From NCBI GenBank assembly GCA_002409365.1, contig DHUW01000101.1:2795-29533 (forward strand): DNA of 26,739 nt, written 5' to 3'. Position 1 is the stretch's first letter, and each line of letters begins with the position of its first letter. Source of the DNA: Anaerolineaceae bacterium UBA5224. GTDB lineage: Bacteria > Chloroflexota > Anaerolineae > Anaerolineales > Anaerolineaceae. The position numbers were made by a program, and so were the translations under genes. The notes beneath the pieces are model-generated. The model was not told the origin of the DNA, did not search any database, and saw nothing but the letters and a program-made list of their open reading frames with translations. Positions 15,379 through 23,910 of this stretch are shown piece after piece.

Positions 15379-16256
15379 AAAAGTTTTTAGTTTTCGCCAA
15401 AAATGGACAACTCGGCTGGGAACTACAGCGCACACTTGCACCCTTGGGTGAAGTGATTGCCCTGGATTTTCCTGAGGTTGACTTCACAAAACCCGCTGAA
15501 CTTGGCGCTTTAGTTAAAAGAATAAGCCCGGACGTTTTGATCAATCCGGCCGCCTATACCGCTGTCGATAAAGCCGAAACAGAACGTGAAACTGCCTTTC
15601 TGGTCAACCGCGATGCTGTCAAAGTATTGGCGGAGAGCGCCGCAGAATTGAAGATCCCCTTCATTCACTATTCGACCGATTACGTTTACGATGGAACTAA
15701 GGGCTCTCCTTACGTTGAAACCGATCCTACCAATCCCTTGAACGTCTATGGAAAAAGCAAGCTTGAAGGCGACCAGGCTGTATTGCAGTCTGGTGGGGCG
15801 GGTTTGGTTCTGCGCACCAGCTGGGTATATTCCATGCGTCAGGGTGGTTTTGTAACCAAGGTGCTGCAGTGGGCGAGGCAGCAGGAAGTAATGCGCGTAG
15901 TTGACGATCAGGTCAGCAGCCCGACATCGGCAAGGATGCTTGCAGAAGTGACTGCATTACTGCTGGCAAAAGCAAGCGAACACCCGATCGAATGGCTTGT
16001 TGAACGGGCAGGTGTTTATCATTGCACTGGGGGTGGCTCGTGCAGTCGTTATGAGTGGGCAGAAAAGATCATTGAACTTGATCCGCGCAAAGCAGAACAA
16101 AAAGTGCAAAAACTCGAACGGGCTCAAAGCAGTGAATTCCCCGTGCCAGCAGACAGACCGATGATCTCGGTGTTGAATTGCGACAAGTTGTTGGCCGTGT
16201 TCGGTCTGCAGCAGCCAATTTGGGAAATCGCCCTGCAAAAGATGCTGGAAGGATAA
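15375..16256 (+). CDS. rfbD: dTDP-4-dehydrorhamnose reductase
   Basis: A 293-residue SDR reductase completing dTDP-L-rhamnose by NAD(P)H reduction of the 4-keto group. Motifs: nucleotide-binding FAKNGQLGWELQR (7-19), NPAAYTAVDKAE (57-68), STDYVYDG (100-107), and the catalytic Y125-x3-K129 in NVYGKSKLEGD, plus RTSWVYS and DDQVSSPTSA. The first glycine of the dinucleotide motif (FGKTGQVG in enterobacterial RmlD) is Ala8 here, a mild variation. It starts at GTG inside the rfbA stop. The gap to the next gene is 37 bases with the suggested ATG. Confidence 0.94.
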   Translation: MKKFLVFAKNGQLGWELQRTLAPLGEVIALDFPEVDFTKPAELGALVKRISPDVLINPAAYTAVDKAETERETAFLVNRDAVKVLAESAAELKIPFIHYSTDYVYDGTKGSPYVETDPTNPLNVYGKSKLEGDQAVLQSGGAGLVLRTSWVYSMRQGGFVTKVLQWARQQEVMRVVDDQVSSPTSARMLAEVTALLLAKASEHPIEWLVERAGVYHCTGGGSCSRYEWAEKIIELDPRKAEQKVQKLERAQSSEFPVPADRPMISVLNCDKLLAVFGLQQPIWEIALQKMLEG

Positions 16257-16293
16257 CCTAAGCTTGTTGTTGACAGCTGGTGATGAGGTATTG

Positions 16294-19200
16294 ATGGATA
16301 ATGATCTGCGTAGCTTAACTTGGAAAAAAACTAGGGATACGGCTGCGATTTTTCATATTTTTTATCCTGATCTATATGAAACCATCGTTGAGGCCGCCCA
16401 AAGCCTCGGAGATAGTTGCGATTATTATGTAACCATCCCGGAAGATCAGATTGAACTCATTGCCACGATATCACAGCAATTTCCTGAAACACGTATTCTA
16501 CCAGTCCAAAATCGGGGAAGGGATATCCTGCCGTTTCTCGAGATTCTGGAGAGAATCCTTCCACTCAATTATGACCTTTTAATTAAGATCCACACAAAAA
16601 AGACATTGCATCGGGCTGACGGCACCTCCTGGAGACAGGATGTTTACCATAAACTACTGGGCTCGTCCGAACTGGTCGCGACAATAAGGAACGCATTCAG
16701 CGAAGACTCAAATTTGGGAATTTTAGGAGCCAAGGGACACGTGCTTGATTCCCGTTTTTACATGGGTGGGAATCGCAGGATCGTAGAAGATCTGATAACG
16801 CGAACCAATTTGAAAACTCGGCAGCCTCTCGCCTTTCCTTTTGTAGCTTCAACGATGTTCTGGGCCAGACCAAAGGTTTTTACCCCGCTAATTGATGCAA
16901 ATATCACTGCAGAGGAGTTCCCGGAAGAACCCCTGCCCGCAGATGGCACGATGGCTCACGCGCTTGAACGATTCTTCGGCCTCTTGGCGATCGAGCAGGG
17001 ATTTACAGTAAAATCCATCGATTCAGACGGAAAGATCTATGACCCGGATCCACAGGCGATCTATCAGTTTGCACCTGTTCCAAAAGCGTTGGCATTGCAG
17101 CAAGTAAAATCGATTGTTTATTACCCGGCTTATTCCGAAGCCTATGCAATCGAGCATTTAAGGATCACAGCCCCATTCCGGGGTGCAGGCATTGAGCTTA
17201 TTTCGGGTAACCCCAATGGTTACCACGACCCTGATCGGGTTTTATTGGGTGATGCTGTCATTTTTCAACGCGAGTTTCCTCAAAATGTGCCCTTGTATGA
17301 TCAGATCGTTGCCAAGGCACACCAAAACAACAAACTGATTTTTTACGAACTGGATGACCTGCTTTTCGATTTACCAGAGTCCCACCCTGAACGGATTCAG
17401 GAGGCATACAACGCGTCCTTGATGCCGATGATGGCGGCGATGACGGAAGCTGATGTTGTGGTGGTTCCCACTGAAGAACTTGGCAACATAGTAGAAGGTT
17501 TTAACCCCAATGTGATCATCTTGCCTAACTATCTTGATGATAGCATTTGGCGCATTCAAACGCCCAAACAAACAACGCCTGACGAACAGTTGACAATCGG
17601 TTACATTGGCAGCAATTCACACACACCGGATTTGGAAACAATTGCTCCTGTATTGCGGAATTTGCTTTCGAAATACCAGGGTAACCTCAAGCTCGAAGTG
17701 TGGGGTACGCCTCTTCCAGAAGGACTGCAGGATGCTGAAAATATCAACTGGCACCCATCCCCAACAAACAATTATGTCAATTTTGTTAATTTCTTCCAGA
17801 CATGCCAATTCGACCTGGTGATTGCTCCGCTGGCAAATAATCTCTTCAATCGCTGCAAGAGTGGTTTGAAATTTTTGGAGTACAGTGCCTTGGGCTCTCC
17901 AGGGGTTTACAGCCGACTTGTCCCCTATGAGGTAATGATTACTGATGGAGTAGATGGGTTTTTGGCAAGCACTCAGGACGAATGGCTTAAAAAAATCCAG
18001 TTGCTCCTTGAAGATACCGATTTACGCCACAAAATGGCACTGGCAGCCCAGAAAACAGTCCGGGAAAACTGGCTTCTTTCCAGGAACATTCAATCCTGGC
18101 AGGACATTTTGGAAAAGCTCAACCGGGATTTTCTTTTGGAAAACTCCCATAAAGACTTGCGGACACACATCACCAATACCATTAACCGCCATCTCTATCA
18201 AGACAGACTGAACTCAAATGCACGTTTTACCAATCTACAGCAAGATAGCGGCAGGCAAATTCAGGAGCTTCAAGAAGAAGCAGAGCAGCAAGCAAAAGTA
18301 TATCAAGAGGAAATTGTCTCATTACAACGTGATCTGCAGGAGAGCAACCAGCACTTAAACTCAATTCTCCAAAGCCCCAAAGGAAAATTCGTTATAGCAT
18401 ACCGGAACGGTCGCAAGAAACTTTCCCAAGGTGCGAAGAAGGTCATGTCTGTTGGTCCGTTTAGAAGAATCTTCTCATCCCGTGATCTGGCATATAAAGA
18501 TTTACTTTTGGGTTCGGGTATGTTCGATACGGAATATTACTTGCGTCTCAATCCCGATGTCCGCAATGCTGGTGTTGACCCTGTGATTCATTACCTTAAT
18601 CATGGTGGGATGGAAGGTAGAAACCCTTCAGAAAAATTTGATAGCAATTGGTATTTGAACAATAATCCTGATGTTAAAGCTGCGCAAGTAAACCCCTTGC
18701 TTCATTATTTGCGATTTGGCAAACGGGAAGGTCGCACCTTCCATGATGTCGCAGAAGCAGCTGACGAGAATCGAAAGGTTGCTAAAAAATCTTCAGACAA
18801 GATTTTTACGCCTGAGAAGTTCTTATTAAGTTCGGAGCTAAAACTCCTCCTGACCAAAAAATTATTGACGACTTACGAAATTGCGCTCAGCCACGATGAT
18901 TACCTTACTGTGACAGGAGGAACCCAGGCTTTAATCGCAGACTTGCAGCGTAAGTCCAACCGAAAAGGAAACAGTTTTTTACATATTTATCCTTATAAAA
19001 AGCTCTTGACCCTTGCCGACGAGAATGCCCCCCTTTACCTGGGGATCAATCTGGATGGAGAAAACCTGGGAGAGACCGAAAGTGGGGAACTGGTCCTGGC
19101 TTTGAAGGAATTAGAAGATAAGCAGATATCGAAGGTTTCCATCCATCACAGCATGGGATTCAACAGACGGACCATCCAGGCAATACTGGATCTCGCCGGC

Positions 19201-20010
19201 AATCAGGGAGAGTTTTGGCTACATGATTACTTCTCGCTTTGCCCATCTTATAACTTGCGAAGAAACGACAAAGAATATTGTGGTGCCCCTGATATTAATA
19301 GTAATTCCTGCCGTTTATGCAGTTATCTAGAAAATCGCAGGCTGCAGCAACCAATTTTTGAGCAATTATTTAAAGATAATCACCTTGAAGTCCTGTCGCC
19401 GTCTCAATTCACCTATGAACTTTGGCAATCCCGCTTCCCAATTCAAGTGCCAGCCCATATTTTGCCGCCAGCAAGATTGAACTGGAAACAGCCGGTTTTT
19501 GATCGTTACCAATCGGGTGCTATCAACATTGGCTTTTTGGGTTATCCTCTCGACTATAAGGGTTGGGACACATGGGAGAAACTAAATGGCAGGTTTGAAG
19601 GCGACCAGCGCTATCGCTTTTATCATTTTTCTACCCAGGCTGGTACTCCGGGTAATTACAAGCAGATTGAAACCCGGGTCACTGACAAGAACCGACTGGC
19701 AATGGTAGAGGCATTAAAACGGAACAAGATTGATGTTGCCTTGCTGTGGTCAACAGCAGCAGAGACATTTTCTTTTACTATGCATGAAGCTATGGCAGCG
19801 GGTTGTTTTATCCTGACCAATCCAAAAAGCGGCAATATCCAGGATTATATCCATCGCAACCCTGTGCGTGGTCTTGTGCTGGATAATGACGAACAACTAC
19901 TGAAGTTATTTGAATTTGGTGAAGTTCTAGAGAAAGTTAGAGCATACCAATCGGGTGGGAAACCCCAGGCTGACCTGGTTTTTGGCAGTCTTGAAGAGGT
20001 GAATAAATGA
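16294..20010 (+). CDS. Multi-domain glycosyltransferase: RgpF-like + GT4-like + NPDV repeats + GT4-like
   Basis: A 1238-residue protein with at least two, probably three, glycosyl-transfer units. Residues about 14-250 resemble RgpF (rhamnan synthesis F): IFHIFYPDL (19-27), NRGRDILPFL (73-82), KIHTKK (98-103), TMFWARPKVF (187-196), ALERFFGLLAIEQGF (223-237). About 270-610 are a GT-B/GT4-like enzyme (YYPAYSEAYAIEHLR, FYELDDLLFDLP, IGYIGSNSHTPD, SGLKFLEYSALG). A coiled coil spans about 645-690. Two repeats of the YLxxNPDVxxAxxxPxxHYLxxGxxEGR type lie at about 743-815. About 845-1238 form another GT-B unit with four conserved cysteines (983, 996, 1006, 1009) and HEAMAAG (1164-1170). ATG 16294 with GAGG upstream is preferred over TTG 16264. 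ATGA overlap with the next gene. Likely a processive or sequential assembler of the rhamnose-containing glycan (inference). Confidence 0.9.
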   Translation: MDNDLRSLTWKKTRDTAAIFHIFYPDLYETIVEAAQSLGDSCDYYVTIPEDQIELIATISQQFPETRILPVQNRGRDILPFLEILERILPLNYDLLIKIHTKKTLHRADGTSWRQDVYHKLLGSSELVATIRNAFSEDSNLGILGAKGHVLDSRFYMGGNRRIVEDLITRTNLKTRQPLAFPFVASTMFWARPKVFTPLIDANITAEEFPEEPLPADGTMAHALERFFGLLAIEQGFTVKSIDSDGKIYDPDPQAIYQFAPVPKALALQQVKSIVYYPAYSEAYAIEHLRITAPFRGAGIELISGNPNGYHDPDRVLLGDAVIFQREFPQNVPLYDQIVAKAHQNNKLIFYELDDLLFDLPESHPERIQEAYNASLMPMMAAMTEADVVVVPTEELGNIVEGFNPNVIILPNYLDDSIWRIQTPKQTTPDEQLTIGYIGSNSHTPDLETIAPVLRNLLSKYQGNLKLEVWGTPLPEGLQDAENINWHPSPTNNYVNFVNFFQTCQFDLVIAPLANNLFNRCKSGLKFLEYSALGSPGVYSRLVPYEVMITDGVDGFLASTQDEWLKKIQLLLEDTDLRHKMALAAQKTVRENWLLSRNIQSWQDILEKLNRDFLLENSHKDLRTHITNTINRHLYQDRLNSNARFTNLQQDSGRQIQELQEEAEQQAKVYQEEIVSLQRDLQESNQHLNSILQSPKGKFVIAYRNGRKKLSQGAKKVMSVGPFRRIFSSRDLAYKDLLLGSGMFDTEYYLRLNPDVRNAGVDPVIHYLNHGGMEGRNPSEKFDSNWYLNNNPDVKAAQVNPLLHYLRFGKREGRTFHDVAEAADENRKVAKKSSDKIFTPEKFLLSSELKLLLTKKLLTTYEIALSHDDYLTVTGGTQALIADLQRKSNRKGNSFLHIYPYKKLLTLADENAPLYLGINLDGENLGETESGELVLALKELEDKQISKVSIHHSMGFNRRTIQAILDLAGNQGEFWLHDYFSLCPSYNLRRNDKEYCGAPDINSNSCRLCSYLENRRLQQPIFEQLFKDNHLEVLSPSQFTYELWQSRFPIQVPAHILPPARLNWKQPVFDRYQSGAINIGFLGYPLDYKGWDTWEKLNGRFEGDQRYRFYHFSTQAGTPGNYKQIETRVTDKNRLAMVEALKRNKIDVALLWSTAAETFSFTMHEAMAAGCFILTNPKSGNIQDYIHRNPVRGLVLDNDEQLLKLFEFGEVLEKVRAYQSGGKPQADLVFGSLEEVNK

Positions 20011-22301
20011 TTGTTTTTACCAGCATCACGCTGAATTACCTGCCAAAAGCAAAAATCTTGGCCAAGACACTTAAACAATTCCATCCGGATTGGGAATTTC
20101 ATTTGCTTATTAGCGACAGAATACCGTCAAAAATGGCTACGGTCTTTACGGAAGAATTAAACCAGCCGCATTTTGATAAGGTCATCTGGATTGAAGAACT
20201 CCCCATCGAAAATGTTAAAAGTTGGATCTTTAAACACACCGTCGTAGAAATTTGCACCGCGGTAAAAGGCCCTTACCTGCAATATCTGGCAGACCAGGGT
20301 CATGAAAAAATCATGTATATTGATCCCGATATTGCCATCTTCAATCCCCTTTCCCCTTTGGAAGATTGGCTGGATGATTATGGAATCCTGCTGGCGCCGC
20401 ATCTGTTGGATTACACTGACAATCCACAATCGATCCAGGACAACGAAATCGCAGGAACAATGCGACATGGCACTTTCAACCTGGGTTTTTTGGCGGTCAA
20501 CAGTGCTTTGGAAGATGGCCGCCGCTTTATCGACTGGTGGGCTGCCCGACTTTTAAAATATTGTTATGCCGATTATGAACGTGGTCTTTTTACTGACCAG
20601 AAATGGGTAGACCTCGCCCCTTCCTTCTTTGAGAACCTGTTGGTCATTCGCGACCCGGGTTATGATGTTGCCTCCTGGAATCTGGATTGCCGCCACCTGA
20701 GCTTTGACGAAAAAGGCACTTTGTTGGTAAACCGGGATTACCCCTTACGTTTCTATCATTTTACGGGTTATGACTCCGGGGCAGGGATGAATGTTATTGC
20801 CTCTCTCACTGCCGGCGGAGCAAACACAATTGCTAATGAATTGTGGGATTGGTATATCCGCCAACTTGAAGTGAACAGTCATGAAAAATTCGGGAAATTG
20901 CAGAGTTTTTACGAAACTTATGATGACGGAACAAAAATCGAGAAGGATATGCGAGTGCTCTATCGCGAATCACCAGATTTGCAGCGAATCTTTCCAAACC
21001 CCTTTGACACCGATCAGGGCAAAGGCGGCTACCTGGCATGGTGGCACAAAGATCGACCCAGGTCAAAACAAAAATCAATAACCCAACCGGTGGCGCAACC
21101 TGTAATCGTGCAGGTCAGCAGTCATGAAAAATTGCAGGCCCAGGTATATCGGGATATGCTGCAAAGTGAACGCAACGATCGCGACGAAGAATATGTGCCA
21201 ATGCTCGATCAATCGTTTAATGCGGCTGATGCACTGGTTAAACTGATCGCCTTTTACCTGCCGCAATATCATCCCTTCCCGGAGAATGATGAATGGTGGG
21301 GTAAAGGTTTTACCGAATGGATTAACGTGACCCGTGCGGTTCCACAATTCCCCGGGCACTATCAGCCGCACTTACCTGGTGAGTTGGGGTTCTACGACTT
21401 GCGTCTTGAAGAGGTTCATTTAAGGCAGATTGAGCTGGCAAAACAATATGGTCTATATGGATTTGCGTACTACCATTATTGGTTTGCGGGCAAACGACTG
21501 ATGGAAATGCCCGTCGATCGCTTTATAGCTAACAAGAAGATGGACTTTCCCTTCCTGCTGGTTTGGGCAAACGAAAACTGGACCCGCCGTTGGGACGGGC
21601 TCGAGAATGATATTTTGATTGCCCAGGAGCATTCGGCTGAATCTGACTCTGCATTTATCAAAGACCTGACTCCCTATCTGCGAGATGACCGTTATATCCG
21701 CATTGGGGATCGCCCAGTCGGGATTGTTTATCGGGCAGATCTATTACCAGAGCCCAAGGCTACTGCTGAGCGTTGGCGTGAGTATTGCATCAAGAATGGG
21801 CTTGGTGAGCCATATTTAATCGCAGCACAAACCTTCGGGTTGACTGATCCGCGAAGCGTGGGTTTTGATGCTGCTGTTCAATTCCCGCCCCACAATGAAT
21901 GGCATTCCCCTGACTTGATGATCCAGGATTCGCTTGAATTGGCAAATCCTGACTTCTCTTCATTGATTTTTTCTTATGAAAAGATGATCGAGTTCCAGGA
22001 AAAACAACGTAAATCATCACCATTTCCACTTTATAAAACGGTATTTCCAAGCTGGGATAGTGAGCCAAGGAAACCAGGGCGTGGAACCATTTATGCCGGA
22101 GCAAAGCCAAGCCTTTATCGGCGCTGGTTGAAAGCTGCCTGTAATTGGACGCTTGAAAACCACAAGGGAGATGACCGCTTTGTCTTCGTCAATGCCTGGA
22201 ACGAGTGGGCAGAGGGCACACACCTGGAGCCCGACCGCCGTTTTGGTTACGCCAACCTATTCACGAGCATGGATGTTTTGCGCAGTCTGAAAGAGCAGTG
22301 A
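20007..22301 (+). CDS. Bifunctional glycosyltransferase: GT-A domain + WbsX/GH99-like domain
   Basis: A 764-residue fusion. Residues 1-290 look like a GT8-like GT-A domain, with a DxD metal site in KIMYIDPDIAIF (101-112), GTFNLGFLAVN (155-165) and LRFYHFTGYD (247-256). A low-complexity linker (about 350-395, Gln/Ser/Val rich) leads to a WbsX domain (about 411-750): LIAFYLPQYHPFPENDEWWG (413-432), GFTEWINVTRA, YGFAYYHYWF (484-493), ANENWTRRWD (521-530) and the C-terminal NAWNEWAEGTHLEPD (729-743). WbsX domains occur in polysaccharide loci and are related to GH99-type enzymes; whether they transfer or cleave is unsettled. ATG overlaps the previous stop; its own stop overlaps the next ATG (TGATG). 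Confidence 0.9.
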   Translation: MIVFTSITLNYLPKAKILAKTLKQFHPDWEFHLLISDRIPSKMATVFTEELNQPHFDKVIWIEELPIENVKSWIFKHTVVEICTAVKGPYLQYLADQGHEKIMYIDPDIAIFNPLSPLEDWLDDYGILLAPHLLDYTDNPQSIQDNEIAGTMRHGTFNLGFLAVNSALEDGRRFIDWWAARLLKYCYADYERGLFTDQKWVDLAPSFFENLLVIRDPGYDVASWNLDCRHLSFDEKGTLLVNRDYPLRFYHFTGYDSGAGMNVIASLTAGGANTIANELWDWYIRQLEVNSHEKFGKLQSFYETYDDGTKIEKDMRVLYRESPDLQRIFPNPFDTDQGKGGYLAWWHKDRPRSKQKSITQPVAQPVIVQVSSHEKLQAQVYRDMLQSERNDRDEEYVPMLDQSFNAADALVKLIAFYLPQYHPFPENDEWWGKGFTEWINVTRAVPQFPGHYQPHLPGELGFYDLRLEEVHLRQIELAKQYGLYGFAYYHYWFAGKRLMEMPVDRFIANKKMDFPFLLVWANENWTRRWDGLENDILIAQEHSAESDSAFIKDLTPYLRDDRYIRIGDRPVGIVYRADLLPEPKATAERWREYCIKNGLGEPYLIAAQTFGLTDPRSVGFDAAVQFPPHNEWHSPDLMIQDSLELANPDFSSLIFSYEKMIEFQEKQRKSSPFPLYKTVFPSWDSEPRKPGRGTIYAGAKPSLYRRWLKAACNWTLENHKGDDRFVFVNAWNEWAEGTHLEPDRRFGYANLFTSMDVLRSLKEQ

Positions 22302-23674
22302 TGGCTACCTACCGTACAACGCTTTTCTTCCGGCGAGCAAAAAAAGCCTTGAAGGTACTGCGCGAAAAGGGTCCGCAGGAATTTTACAATCGCGTAAAAG
22401 ATTTTATTCGCCGGAGAGGACAAATCGAAATCCTGACCAGGCATACCGCTCCATTGGAGTATGACAGAGTACCGGTGCATTTCGCCGGTAAAAAACTTGA
22501 TCATGATATGCTCCTGCACTCTTTGGAAAGGTTAAAATCGCTGCCTTTCTCCCTTGCGCTTTCACAGGATGACTACGTGCATGTGGTCGGCGGGGTGCAA
22601 TTGAAACTTGCCGATCAGCAAAGGGAGATGAACCTACATGGGCAGGCATATCTGCATCTTTCTCCTTACCTTGTTCGAAATACCTTGGATTTCAGCGACC
22701 AACCAGGGGTAATGCGGCTTACTCTCGATGGACAATTTCTTGGTTATGTTGACGATGAGACTTTGCTATCAATGCTGGCTACTCTGATTGGACATGGCAC
22801 CCTTCGTTCGATCGAACTGCACCATCTCATGGGTTGGAAACCAGGTTACATCGCACACATTCTGGACATGGCAGGGAAATCACCCATTCATTTATGGCTG
22901 CATGACTTCTTTTCGATTTGTCCAAACTATGTTCTCTTGAGAAATGACCGCGAATATTGCCATGCACCCGATCCTCAGAGCAATGCTTGTAAAGTCTGCT
23001 ATTACGGCAGCATCCGACCCTTGCATTACCAGGCGATCGAAAACCTCATTCAGCGATATCCGATCCAGGCTGTGGCACCTTCCGAGTTTGCGCTTGAACT
23101 TTGGCGCCAGAAATTCCCGGTATTCAATGGCGAAGGCTTAGTTATACCAAATGCGACCCTCGTTTGGGGTGATAAATTTACGAGTACTGATAAAGATAAA
23201 GCCCTGCGAGTTGCCTTTGTGGGTTACCCGGTTATGCACAAAGGCTGGCAAACCTGGTTGAATTTGACAGAAAAATTTGGTCAGGATCCACGCTATGAAT
23301 TCTTCCATTTTTCTGCCGACTGGCAACGATCTCCCAATTTTGAGAAGGTATCTGTCATTGTCAATCCCCAAAATCGATCTGCGATGACCGATGCCTTACA
23401 CGACAATGAGATAGACGTCGCCTTCCTATGGTCAATTTGCCCTGAAACCTTCTCCTTTACCCTCTATGAATCGCTGGCAGCCGGCTGCTATGTGGTGACC
23501 AACCCGGCAAGTGGCAACATTCAGAGTACGATTATAAAGAACCCACAGATAGGCATTGTTTATCTGAACGAAACTGAATTGGTGCAGGCTTTTGAAGAAG
23601 GCAGTGTATTGCGATCCTTCGAATATTTCAATTTCTATGACAGGCGATTGGCTAAGATAAGTATCGAAAACTAA
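22301..23674 (+). CDS. GT4-like glycosyltransferase, paralog of the upstream C-terminal domain
   Basis: A 457-residue GT-B type enzyme. It aligns along its length with the last ~390 residues of the 1238-residue protein two genes upstream: LALSQDDYVHVVGGVQ (85-100), IELHHLMGWK (171-180), WLHDFFSICPNY (199-210), four cysteines C207-x12-C220-x9-C230-x2-C233 at identical spacing, VAFVGYPVMHKGWQTW (304-319), FHFSADW, and the nucleotide-sugar site ETFSFTLYESLAAGCYVVTNP (382-402). A basic N-terminal segment (1-45, many Arg/Lys) could bind membrane. The start MATYRT overlaps the preceding stop by one base; a longer upstream frame lies inside the WbsX gene. Last gene of the operon; no clear terminator follows. 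Donor and acceptor unknown. Confidence 0.88.
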   Translation: MATYRTTLFFRRAKKALKVLREKGPQEFYNRVKDFIRRRGQIEILTRHTAPLEYDRVPVHFAGKKLDHDMLLHSLERLKSLPFSLALSQDDYVHVVGGVQLKLADQQREMNLHGQAYLHLSPYLVRNTLDFSDQPGVMRLTLDGQFLGYVDDETLLSMLATLIGHGTLRSIELHHLMGWKPGYIAHILDMAGKSPIHLWLHDFFSICPNYVLLRNDREYCHAPDPQSNACKVCYYGSIRPLHYQAIENLIQRYPIQAVAPSEFALELWRQKFPVFNGEGLVIPNATLVWGDKFTSTDKDKALRVAFVGYPVMHKGWQTWLNLTEKFGQDPRYEFFHFSADWQRSPNFEKVSVIVNPQNRSAMTDALHDNEIDVAFLWSICPETFSFTLYESLAAGCYVVTNPASGNIQSTIIKNPQIGIVYLNETELVQAFEEGSVLRSFEYFNFYDRRLAKISIEN

Positions 23675-23827
23675 TCTCACGGGTGTAAGGACAATATGGC
23701 ATTCTCTCAAGTGGTTTTCATAATCACTCAAGTTATAAATTGTCCCGGGTTTAAGTCCACTCTGAAATTAATTCTTACACAACACTTCCGGTAATAATCG
23801 AACTGGCTTGAAATTTACTGGTAATCC

Positions 23828-23876
23828 TTGTTGTTTTACAAAATTCATCTTATAATTGTTATTTAATAAAATAACC
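23828..23876 (+). promoter_or_regulatory. Promoter of first secreted Fn3 protein, shared block
   Basis: TTGTTG (23828-23833), a 17-base spacer and a perfect TATAAT (23851-23856), 60 bases before the ATG. From 23850 the sequence TTATAATTGTTATT is identical to that before the second paralog, followed in both by AA, AAAATAA and CC, giving a conserved block to 23876. This is the best-supported promoter in the window. Confidence 0.7.
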
Positions 23877-23910
23877 AGGTTAAGGAAAAACCCATTCCGG
23901 GAGGTAGAAA

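Noticed and set aside
22205..22300. Upstream extension of the last glycosyltransferase gene
   Set aside because: The added residues lie inside the WbsX gene and are unlike the paralogous domain; the overlapping TGATG start is better.
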